In this document: positions 1 to 6,853 of the stretch, piece after piece | How the letters are laid out: each line of letters begins with the position of its first letter | Numbering within the stretch: position 1 is the first letter of the stretch | DNA from: Caulobacter sp. B11 | GTDB taxonomy: Bacteria > Pseudomonadota > Alphaproteobacteria > Caulobacterales > Caulobacteraceae | Assembly (NCBI RefSeq): GCF_002737765.1 | Contig: NZ_PEGG01000175.1 | Span: 1 to 6,853 of the forward strand | Direction: 5' to 3' | DNA: 6,853 nt | Notes under the pieces: generated by a model | The model's database searches: none | Told to the model about the DNA's origin: nothing | What the model saw: only the letters and a program-made list of their open reading frames with translations | Translations under genes and position numbers: made by a program

Positions 1-1072
1 TCGACACGGTCTCGGTCGCCTTGACCCCGAAGGACCGCATTCGCCCCGACGGGCTGCGACCGGTCCTTGTCACCCTGGCGGATCGCCCGGCCAAGACCAT
101 TCGAGCTGGGCGCCGGCTTTTCGACCAGTGAAGGCCCGGCGTCGATGCGCGGTGGATCCGCTATAATCGCCTGCGCCGCGCCGACACCACTACGATCACC
201 GCCCGCCTCGCCGAGCTGGACAGCCGCCTGGAAGGCGAGCTCAGCCTGCCTCACTGGCGTCGCGCCCAACAGACCCTGAAGCTCAACGGCGCGGTGTTCC
301 GCGACACCACCGACGCCTATGAGGAAGCCGGCGCTCGGTTCAGCGCGGATCTGACTCGCCGTCTGCGGCCCACCGTCTATCGCACCTATGGCGTCGCGCT
401 GGATCTGACACGGACAGATGAACTGGTGCAGGACAGCACGGGCCTGACCAGCACGGTCCGGCAGAACCTGGCGACCCTCACCACCTTGGCGGCCTATGCC
501 CTGGATCGGTCAGACGACGTTCTTGACCCTCATACCGGTTGGCGGGTCGAGGCCCGGCCGAGCCCACGGTGATCCTGGGCGACACCAGCCTGAATTATGT
601 CCGGACTCAGGCCCAGGGTTCGATCTATTTTCCCTTTGGCGAAACGGCGTCCACGGTGATCGCCGGGCGATTGAAGGCCGGCTCGATGCTGGGCGGCACG
701 CTGCCCGAGGCCCCCGCGGCGCGGCGGTTCTATTCCGGCGGCGGCGGATCTGTGCGCGGCTATGCCTACCAGGCCATCGGACCGCGTTTGAAGAGCAACA
801 ACACGCCGCAGGGCGGGCTTTCGCTGCTGGAAACCTCGATCGAGGTACGCCACCGCTTTACCGAGCGCTGGGGCGGGGTGGCCTTTGTCGACGCCGGCGC
901 GGTGGGCGGCGCGCAGACGCCCAGTCTCGACGACTTCCGGGCCGGCGTCGGGGTCGGCGTGCGCTATGATCTCGGCTTCGGGCCGATCCGCGCCGACATC
1001 GCCATACCCCTCGGTAAACGGGTCGGCGACCCGGCCTTCCAGATCTATCTCAGCATCGGTCAGAGCTTTTGA
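1..1072 (+). CDS. tamA: TamA-type outer-membrane assembly protein (BamA/Omp85 superfamily); 5' end outside window, frame broken by three single-base indels
   Basis: TamA is the outer-membrane half of the translocation and assembly module: periplasmic POTRA domains followed by a 16-stranded barrel. The window holds roughly its last 357 codons. Codons starting at position 3 read as the end of the last POTRA domain (VLVTLADRPAKTI), and the barrel begins with ELGAGFSTSEG near 103-135. Family landmarks are DPHTGWR (about 525-545), the lid-loop VRGY motif (752-763) preceded by a glycine run, FVDAG (884-898), and a final strand ending in phenylalanine before TGA (1070-1072). The coding frame changes three times: an extra base near 100-102, a missing base near 136-140 that restores the frame, and a missing base near 555-557 that does not. 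Protein similarity to the family is continuous across all three, so sequence error or a very recent lesion is likely. The tamB start overlaps its stop. Family assignment is confident; TamA rather than BamA rests mainly on the tamB neighbour. Confidence 0.86.
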
Positions 1073-4000
1073 GCGAGACGTCGGATGTCACGGAGGCGGT
1101 CGTCAAGACGGCGCGCCGGATCGGGGGCCCAGGCTGGCTGATCATCGCGTCGGTCACGCTGGTCATGCTCGTCGCGCTGCTGTTCGGCGGCGTGCGGCTC
1201 GGGGCCATCACGCCGCAGGGGCGGGCGTTTCTGGAAGCCCGCACCAGCGGCCTCAAGCTTGGCCGGATCGGACGCCTGAAGATCGAGGGGCTGTCGGGCG
1301 ATATCTGGCGGGACTTCGGGGTCGGCCGTCTGACCATTTCGGATGAAAAGGGCGTCTGGCTCGAGGCCCGGGATGTTCACGTCGTGTGGCGGGCCACAGA
1401 GCTGTTCGGTCGACGCTTCCATGCCGACCGCATTACCGCGCGACAGGCGCTGGTGCTCCGGCGGCCGACTCTGACCCCGAAAGGCAAGTCGAGCGCCGCG
1501 CCCCTGTCGATTGATATCGACAGCTTCGCCCTACGCCTGGTGACCCGACCGGAGTTCAGTCGCCAAGCTGGGGATTTCGATGTCGCCGGCGACTATGAAA
1601 TGGCCCGGAGGGGCGGGCAGAAGGGCCGGCTGGGCGTGGTCAGTCATCTGCATGCCGGAGACCACCTGAATCTTGTCTTCGATCTGGGACGGAACAAGAC
1701 CCTGCTGCTGGCCGCTGACGCCCAGGAGGCCAACGGCGGCGCGATCGCCGGGGCCCTGGGCCTGTCAGCGGAGCGCCCGTTTGATCTGAGCGCCAAGGCC
1801 AACGGCACCATCGAGCGCGGGGCCTTCACGGTGCTGGCCCGCTCGGGCGATACGACCCCGCTCAAGGCCGGGGGAGCGTGGGATCCTCAGGGCGGTTCAG
1901 CCAGCGGTCGGATCGATCTGTCGGCCTCGTCCCTGACGCGGCGCCTGGAGCGAATGTTCGGGGCAGGGGCCGAGTTTTCGGTCCTTGGCCGCAAGGCAGG
2001 CGCCTTTCAGGACCTGAAGATTCAGGTCGACAGCCCCAACCTCAAGCTGTCGGGGCGCGGCCTCGGGATATCGGCAAGCGGCTCACGGGCCCCGATGGCT
2101 TCCCGTTCACCGCCGTGATCAGCGACCTGTCAAAGGTCACGGTCCTTCCCGACATGGGGACGGGGCGGGTCAAGGGCGTGTTCAGCCTGGGTAAGCAGGG
2201 CTTTGCGATCGAAGGGGCGGTCGATGTCGCCGACCTGTCATGGCTCGGCTACCAACTGGCGCGCGTGCGCGGCCCGGCGAAAGTGTCATGGAAGTCCGGC
2301 GAACTGACCATCAAGGCCGAGGCGGCCGGTGAAGGCGGCGGCGGCCAGGGCTTGCTCGCCCTGCTGGGCCCGTCCCCCAAGGCCACCTTTGAAGGAGTCA
2401 GGTTGAAGGATGGCCGCTTCCTGATCCGCGCCGCCCATGTCGTGGCCCCCAACCTGATCGTCGACGGTGAAGGGGAACGCGGGATCCTCGGCGGTCTGAC
2501 CTTCAAGGGCGACGCCACGGTCGCCTCGCTGGGACCGGTGCGCGCGGGAGCCAAGGGTCAGGTCACCGCGAAATGGTCGGCCAGCCAGGCCGGCTCAAAC
2601 CCGTGGGCCTTGACGGTCGACTCCCGGGCGACAGACTTCGGGACGGGTTGGCCGGAGCTGGACCGTTTGCTCGGCGCCACGCCGCGATTCTCTGGGCGGG
2701 CCATTTGGGCCGACAGCCGCCTGTCGGTGTCTGAAGGCAAGCTGGACGGGGCGTCCGCCGCGGTTCGCGGGGGCGGGGTTCTGGGGCCAAGCAGCGCCTT
2801 GGGGTTCAAGCTGGACTGGACCGCCGCCGGCCCCTTCCGGATCGGTCCGGTGGAGCTGACCGGCAAGGCCAGGGGGACCGGCGCGATCACCGGCACGCTA
2901 GCCGCGCCGCGGGCCGATATCGTCGCCGATCTGGACAGTATCGACCTGCCTCGCCTGCCTCTGACTGACGCTCATGTCCTGCTGTCCTTCGCGCGGGGCG
3001 CCGCGGGAACCGATGGGTCGGTGACGATCGACGCCACCAGCCAGCACGGCCCGGCGCGCGGAACCACGAATTTCAGCTTCGCGCCCGGGGGCGTCGAGCT
3101 GTCCGGCCTGGATGTCGACGCCGGCGGCGCCAAGGCCCAGGGCGCGGTATCCCTGCGCAGCGGCCGACCGGCGACGGCGAACCTGCAGGTTGCGATCGGC
3201 CCGGGCGCCTTCCTGACCCAAGGCCAGGTCAAGGGCATGGTGCGGATCGTCGAGGCCGCCGACGGGGCCAACGCCGTGCTGGATCTGACGGCGCAGGACG
3301 TGATCGGCGGCGCGTGGAAGATGCGTTCGGCGACCATCAAGGCTTCCGGCCCGCTGGCGCGACTACCCTTGACCATCGCGGCGCGCGGCGAGGCTCCGGC
3401 GGGGGTCTGGTCCCTCAAGGGCTCCGGCGTGCTCAGTGAGCAGGGACCAGAATACAGCCTGGCGCTCGACGCCGCTGGGACCATGGCCCGCACCGAGGTG
3501 CGCACCCGCGAAACCGCCCAGATCCGCTTTGGCGGACCGCAGACAACAGCCCGCGTGCGCCTGATCCTGGGCGATGGCCAGGCGGATGTCGACGCCGACA
3601 TCGGTGGAGACCGGGCGGTCCTGAACGCGACGCTCAACGGCGTCAGCCTCACCGCCCTGAACCCCGACCTCGCCGGGCAGATCGACGCCCGCCTTGGCCT
3701 GCAGGGACGCGGCGAGCAACTGACCGGCGACTTCAGCGCCACTCTGCGCGACGCCCGCGAGCGGGGCGCGCAGATCGAACAGTCGATGAACGTCCAGATC
3801 AAGGGCGACCTGCGCGACACGCTCCTGACCGTCAACGCCACGGGCTCGGATCGTCAGGGTCTGCGGGCCGCCGTCGATTTCGTCCTGCCGACCGAGGCGT
3901 CGGCCAAGCCGTTCCACCTGGCGATCAACCGCCAGCGCCCCGTCCAGGGCAAGTTCCTGGCCCAGGGGGAAATCAAGCCGCTGTGGGACCTGGTCGTGGG

Positions 4001-5219
4001 GCCCGAACGGGGGCTGTCGGGCCGCATCGACGCCGAAGGAACCCTGGCCGGAACCCTGGCGGATCCGCGCCTCGTTGGACGGGCCGCCCTCGAGAAGGGC
4101 GGTTTCGACGACGGCCAGACGGGCCTTCGCCTCCGTGACGTGACCATCCGCATGGCTCTGGCCGACAACGCCATCGATGTCAGCCAGGCCAGCGGCGGCG
4201 ACGGTCAGGGCGGCGAGGTCAGCGGCTCTGGTCGTATCAGCCTGGCCCGCGACGGGGTCAGCGGCTTCCGCCTCAATCTGCGCGGCTTCCAGGTGGTGGA
4301 TACCGATCTGGCCACGGCCATCGCCACCGGTCAGGCGACGATCAATCGCGGCGCCGACGGCAAGGTCAAGATGACCGGGGCCCTGACCATCGACCGCGCC
4401 GACGTTTCGGCCGACAGCAAGACGCCGGCCGGGGTGGTGGTGATGGATGTGGTCGAGCGCAATCGGCCCCAGGATCTGGTTCAGGGCGTCGAGGCGCGAC
4501 GTGTCAATGTCGGCGGCGGCATGGCTTTGGATGTGACGCTGAAGGCCCCCCGGCGGGTGTTCGTCAAAGGCCGCGGTCTGGATGTGGAGCTGTCGCTCGA
4601 CGCCCATGTCGGCGGAACCTCGTCCAGCCCCGTCCTCGACGGCGTGGCCCGGGTAGTGCGCGGCGAATACGACTTTGCGGGCAAGCGGTTTGAATTTGAC
4701 GACGGCGGGGTCGTGCGCCTGGCCACCCAGATGGACCGCATTCGTCTGGACCTGTCGGCCACCCGCAGCGACACGGCCCTGACCGCCATCGTGCGCATAC
4801 AGGGTACGGCCGCCAAGCCCGAGATCACCCTGACCTCGCGTCCAGAACTGCCCAGCGACGAGGTGCTCAGCCAGGTGCTGTTCGGCTCGTCGGCCGCCAA
4901 CCTGACCCCGATCGAGGCCGCGCAACTGGCCTCGGCCCTGGCCGCCCTGGCCGGAGGCGGGGGCTTCGACGTGATCGGCAATATCCGCAACCTGGCCCGG
5001 TTGGACCGCCTGTCGTTCGCCGAGAGCGCCACGGGGGTGACTGTGGCTGGCGGAAAGTACGTCACTGACGACGTCTATCTCGAAATCATCGGCGGCGGCC
5101 GCGAGGGTCCCGCCGCCCAGGTCGAGTGGCGCATCCGTCGCGCCCTGTCCCTGGTGTCGAGAATTGGCGGTCAGGGCGACGCAAAGCTTTCCGTCCGCTG
5201 GCGAAAAGACTACGAATAG
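1069..5219 (+). CDS. tamB: TamB, inner-membrane-anchored translocation/assembly module protein (DUF490); one frameshift near 2065-2067
   Basis: TamB is anchored in the inner membrane and spans the periplasm with a long beta-rich, groove-like repeat structure that contacts TamA. It is implicated in outer-membrane protein assembly and, as an AsmA-like protein, in lipid transport. With one base restored the product is about 1,383 residues, usual for alphaproteobacteria. Residues 23-42 form a single hydrophobic anchor near the N-terminus. The middle is a long run of beta-strand-like segments with recurring G-x-L-x-x-P-x-x-x-G patterns. The C-terminal DUF490 domain covers about residues 1172-1383 and contains PSDEVLSQVLFG (about 1262-1273) and the ending VRWRKDYE. 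The start is TTG at 1069, overlapping the tamA TGA by four bases. No good Shine-Dalgarno precedes it and the next in-frame ATG lies inside the membrane segment, so translational coupling is likely. The frame-1 reading ends at 2118; the protein continues in frame 3 after a lost G in the GGG at 2065-2067. Confidence 0.92.
4038..4061 (+). repeat. 12-base tandem duplication inside tamB
   Basis: Two adjacent 12-base units, 4038-4049 and 4050-4061, match at 11 of 12 positions. They are in frame and encode GTLA twice. They lie just before an ADPRLVG segment, which is the recurring Gly-x-Leu then Pro motif of TamB repeat proteins. The likely origin is a small slippage duplication that the repetitive beta-strand fold tolerates. 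Confidence 0.7.
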
Positions 5220-5227
5220 GCTGTTTC

Positions 5228-5249
5228 CCGCCAAGCTCCGGCTTTGCGG
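5228..5249 (+). terminator. Hairpin with TCCG tetraloop just after tamB, candidate terminator
   Basis: The left arm CCGCCAAGC (5228-5236) pairs with GCTTTGCGG (5241-5249). The nine pair positions have one internal C/T mismatch (5232/5245). The loop is TCCG (5237-5240) closed by C-G, a UNCG-class tetraloop in RNA, which is unusually stable. It sits eight bases after the tamB stop. No T-run follows, so it is not a classical intrinsic terminator. It could end transcription with Rho, or simply protect the 3' end of the tamA-tamB message. Confidence 0.42.
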
Positions 5250-5250
5250 T

Positions 5251-5302
5251 CGCAAACGCACCAGATTTCAGGTCTGGAGCCGCTATGGGCGGACGGTTTG
5301 CG
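5251..5302 (+). other. Nested inverted repeats able to fold as a three-way junction; possible structured leader or 3' RNA
   Basis: An outer 7-bp perfect inverted repeat, CGCAAAC (5251-5257) with GTTTGCG (5296-5302), encloses two further hairpins. The first is CCAGAT (5261-5266) with GTCTGG (5272-5277), six pairs including one T-G wobble, loop TTCAG. The second is CCGC (5280-5283) with GCGG (5289-5292), loop TATGG. Only two or three unpaired bases separate the helices. It fits no tRNA: there is no T-arm and the arm lengths are wrong. I do not recognise a known riboswitch class. In a GC-rich sequence such pairing can arise by chance. Confidence 0.28.
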
Positions 5303-5348
5303 CCGTTCTGGTCCGGCTTCGGGGCAAGGCTGTTGCGTGGGCTCCCGG

Positions 5349-5366
5349 TTTCCTCCTCCCAGGAAG
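5349..5366 (+). promoter_or_regulatory. Small hairpin whose loop complements the downstream Shine-Dalgarno
   Basis: TTTCCT (5349-5354) pairs with AGGAAG (5361-5366), five Watson-Crick pairs plus a T-G wobble at the base, with loop CCTCCC (5355-5360). The loop bases CTCCC (5356-5360) are complementary to GGGAG (5405-5409), the ribosome-binding site of the following M20 gene. This could allow loop-to-SD pairing that dampens translation. Only five pairs are involved, so the evidence is weak. Confidence 0.2.
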
Positions 5367-5402
5367 CACGGTTTGCCCGCGGCCCTTGGTTTAGGTTGAG
5401 CT

Positions 5403-5409
5403 GAGGGAG
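5403..5409 (+). promoter_or_regulatory. Shine-Dalgarno of the M20 peptidase gene
   Basis: GAGGGAG lies eleven bases before the ATG at 5421. It is the only purine-rich SD-like element near the start and supports that start over the next in-frame ATG at 5481, which would remove the first part of the conserved N-terminal helix. I could not find a convincing -35/-10 pair upstream. Confidence 0.6.
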
Positions 5410-5420
5410 ACAATAAGCCA

Positions 5421-6680
5421 ATGCGACTCACGAATGAGGACCGCGTCGTTCTGGACGGTCTGGCGCCCGACGGGCCCCGGATGATCGAACGCGCCGTGGC
5501 CTGGTGCGCTGTCAACTCCGGCAGCCGTCACCTGGACGGGCTGGAACGGCAGCGCCGCCTGCTGGTCGAGGCCTTCTCGGTCCTGCCCGCCGCGCCGGCC
5601 GAGATCCCGCTGGCCGCCTCGCCCGAAATCGGGGCTGACGGCAAGGTGGGCGAGCAGACCCACCCGCCCGCGATCGCCGTCGTGGTCAGGCCCGACGCGC
5701 CGGTTCAGGTCGTGCTGACCGGCCACTACGACACCGTCTATCCCGAGACCAGTCGCTTCCAGACCGTGACCACCCGCCCGGACGGCGCCCTGCATGGGCC
5801 CGGCATCGCCGACATGAAGGGCGGCATCTCGGTCATGCTGGCCGCGCTTGAGGCCTTCGAGCGACATCCCGATGCGGCGCGGGTCGGCTATCGCGTGCTG
5901 CTGTCCCCCGACGAGGAGATCGGCTCGGTCGCCTCGGCCCCGGTGTTGGCCCAGTTCGCCGCCCTCGGTCATGTCGGCCTGACCTATGAGCCCGCCCTGG
6001 CCGACGGATCCCTGGCCAGCGCCCGCAAGGGCTCGGGCAACTTCCACATCGTCGTGCACGGCCGCGCCGCCCATGCCGGTCGCGACTTCGCCGCCGGCCG
6101 CAACGCGGTGATGGAGGCCGCCAGGATCGCCCAGGCCCTGGACGCCCTCAACGGCCGCCGCGGCGGCGTCACCATCAACATCGCCAAGATCGACGGCGGC
6201 TCGCCGCTCAATATGGTCCCGGACGTGGCGATCGTGCGGTTCAATGTGCGCTTTCCGGACGGTGAGGACGCCGTCTGGTTCGAGGCGCAGGTGGCCGCCA
6301 TCGTCGCCTCGACGCGGGGCGAGGGCCTGCACGCCCACCTGCATGGGGCGATCACCCGCGGCGCCAAGCCGTTCAACGCCGCTCAGCAGCGGCTGTTCGG
6401 CGCGGTGCGCGAGGCCGGAGCTCTCCTGGGCCAAGACATCGCCTGGAAGCCGTCCGGCGGGGTCTGCGAGGGCAATAACCTGTTCGCCTCGGGCCTGCCC
6501 AATGTCGATACCCTGGGCGTGCGCGGCGGCGACATCCACAGCGAGGCCGAACACGCCTGGCCCGAAAGCTTTGTCGAGCGCGCCCAGCTCTCGGCCCTGA
6601 TCCTGATGAAACTGGCGAGCGGCGAGATCGACGGCCCAGGCCTGCGCGCCGCCATGACCCGCCTCCCGGAGTGCCACTGA
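5421..6680 (+). CDS. M20 family metallopeptidase, carboxypeptidase G2 (glutamate carboxypeptidase) type; possible N-succinylglutamate hydrolase
   Basis: This is a complete 419-residue zinc-dependent hydrolase of the M20 family, similar in length to carboxypeptidase G2. Visible residues are the first metal ligand H102 in GHYDTVYP, the bridging aspartate D131 in GIADMKGG, the catalytic glutamate E165 with ligand E166 in SPDEEIGS, ligand E190 in TYEPA, and the last ligand H373 in GGDIHSEAEH. H218 in GRAAHAG marks the dimerisation/lid domain. The first four ligands match carboxypeptidase G2 numbering (112, 141, 176, 200, from memory) at a constant offset of ten. There is no signal peptide, so it should be cytosolic, unlike the exported Pseudomonas enzyme. 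The usual TSDGN-like motif reads VCEGN (348-352). Only two bases separate it from astA, so the two are probably co-transcribed. Family membership is confident. The substrate is unknown; N-acyl-glutamates, specifically N-succinylglutamate from arginine breakdown, are a reasoned guess. Confidence 0.92.
   Translation: MRLTNEDRVVLDGLAPDGPRMIERAVAWCAVNSGSRHLDGLERQRRLLVEAFSVLPAAPAEIPLAASPEIGADGKVGEQTHPPAIAVVVRPDAPVQVVLTGHYDTVYPETSRFQTVTTRPDGALHGPGIADMKGGISVMLAALEAFERHPDAARVGYRVLLSPDEEIGSVASAPVLAQFAALGHVGLTYEPALADGSLASARKGSGNFHIVVHGRAAHAGRDFAAGRNAVMEAARIAQALDALNGRRGGVTINIAKIDGGSPLNMVPDVAIVRFNVRFPDGEDAVWFEAQVAAIVASTRGEGLHAHLHGAITRGAKPFNAAQQRLFGAVREAGALLGQDIAWKPSGGVCEGNNLFASGLPNVDTLGVRGGDIHSEAEHAWPESFVERAQLSALILMKLASGEIDGPGLRAAMTRLPECH
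6667..6671 (+). promoter_or_regulatory. Shine-Dalgarno of astA inside the end of the M20 gene
   Basis: CGGAG lies within the last codons of the M20 gene, eleven bases before the ATG at 6683. It supports that start and close translational linkage of the two genes. Confidence 0.45.
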
Positions 6681-6682
6681 CC

Positions 6683-6853
6683 ATGCTTGTCGTTCGTCCC
6701 GCCATGCCCGCCGATTTCGATAGCCTGATGGAGCTGGCGGTGCTGTCCGGCCGCGGTTTCACCAGCCTGCCGGAAGACGAGCAGACCCTGCGCGCCCGCC
6801 TTGATCTGTCCCGGGCCAGCTTCCATTCCGAAGTTGCAGCGCCAGAGGCTTGG
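6683..6853 (+). CDS. astA: Arginine N-succinyltransferase, N-terminal 57 residues (cut by window end)
   Basis: AstA transfers succinyl from succinyl-CoA to the alpha-amino group of L-arginine, the first step of the AST pathway that degrades arginine to glutamate and succinate in the cytosol. The visible 57 residues begin MLVVRPAMPADFDSLMELA and continue with GFTSLPEDEQTLRARL. This follows the pattern I recall for AstA proteins: V-I/V-R-P near the start, then (G)-x-TSLP-x-(N/D)E-x-TL-x-AR(I/L). The fold is GNAT-like. Codon use matches its neighbours. The start ATG is two bases after the M20 stop. The rest of the gene, and probably other ast genes such as astD and astB, should lie downstream. 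The alternative is another GNAT acetyltransferase, but the TSLP segment makes AstA much more likely. Confidence 0.88.
   Translation, partial: MLVVRPAMPADFDSLMELAVLSGRGFTSLPEDEQTLRARLDLSRASFHSEVAAPEAW

Noticed and set aside
2040..2118. Programmed ribosomal frameshift in tamB
   Set aside because: There is no slippery heptamer or downstream stimulatory element, TamB proteins are not known to use one, and three similar breaks occur in the neighbouring gene. A plain single-base loss is simpler.
3363..5261. 632-codon open frame on the minus strand opposite tamB
   Set aside because: The plus-strand tamB shows clear DUF490 features across this stretch, while the antisense product is low-complexity, rich in G, A, R, H and Q, with no recognisable domain. 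Strong third-position G/C bias produces such long antisense frames.
5251..5310. Possible tRNA or tRNA-derived attachment site
   Set aside because: A 7-bp outer helix suggested an acceptor stem, but there are only two inner arms, no T-loop sequence and no CCA-type end. No integrase or direct repeat is present.
5370..5402. Promoter for the M20-astA genes (TTGCCC near 5373 with TAGGTT near 5392)
   Set aside because: The spacing is only about 13 bases and the -10 match is poor, so I do not call it.
5126..5404. Short plus-strand open frames running from the end of tamB across the intergenic region
   Set aside because: They overlap the conserved C-terminus of TamB in other frames, have no Shine-Dalgarno, and encode nothing recognisable.
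5391..6677. 428-codon minus-strand open frame covering the whole M20 gene
   Set aside because: It mirrors the M20 gene almost end to end and has a composition typical of the antisense of GC-rich coding DNA. The plus strand has all M20 metal ligands.

Overview
The window reads as a chromosomal segment of a GC-rich alphaproteobacterium, most likely from the Caulobacteraceae (Caulobacter, Phenylobacterium or Brevundimonas type). The reasons are the strong G/C preference at third codon positions, the tamA-tamB pair of alphaproteobacterial type, and an arginine succinyltransferase gene preceded by an M20 peptidase gene. The lineage is an inference from protein style and gene order. All genes are on the + strand. 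I see no mobile element, CRISPR array, tRNA or rRNA.

Positions 1-1072 hold the 3' part of tamA, an Omp85/BamA-superfamily outer-membrane protein. Its reading frame is interrupted by three single-base indels: one extra base near 100-102, one missing near 136-140 and one missing near 555-557. Positions 1069-5219 hold tamB, its inner-membrane-anchored partner. tamB starts at a TTG overlapping the tamA stop and carries one further single-base loss near 2065-2067. Once these indels are repaired, both proteins read as normal family members over the whole stretch. The breaks are therefore either sequence or assembly errors (three of the four are a lost base beside a G/C run) or very recent lesions. 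TamA and TamB together form the translocation and assembly module that spans the periplasm and serves outer-membrane biogenesis.

Positions 5220-5420 (201 bases) are non-coding. They contain a hairpin with a UNCG-type tetraloop just after tamB (candidate terminator), then a compact set of nested inverted repeats that can fold as a three-way junction. Further on are a small hairpin whose loop is complementary to the next gene's Shine-Dalgarno, and then that Shine-Dalgarno itself. I could not identify a convincing promoter.

Positions 5421-6680 encode a complete M20 metallopeptidase of the carboxypeptidase G2 type, with all predicted metal ligands present. Two bases after its stop begins astA (6683 to the window end, partial), arginine N-succinyltransferase, the first enzyme of the arginine succinyltransferase (AST) catabolic pathway. 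The most interesting idea here is that the M20 enzyme cleaves N-succinylglutamate, which is the AstE step. That is chemically close to the N-acyl-glutamate cleavage known for carboxypeptidase G2, and would make it a non-homologous replacement for the M14-family AstE. This is an inference from context and motifs, not a demonstrated function.
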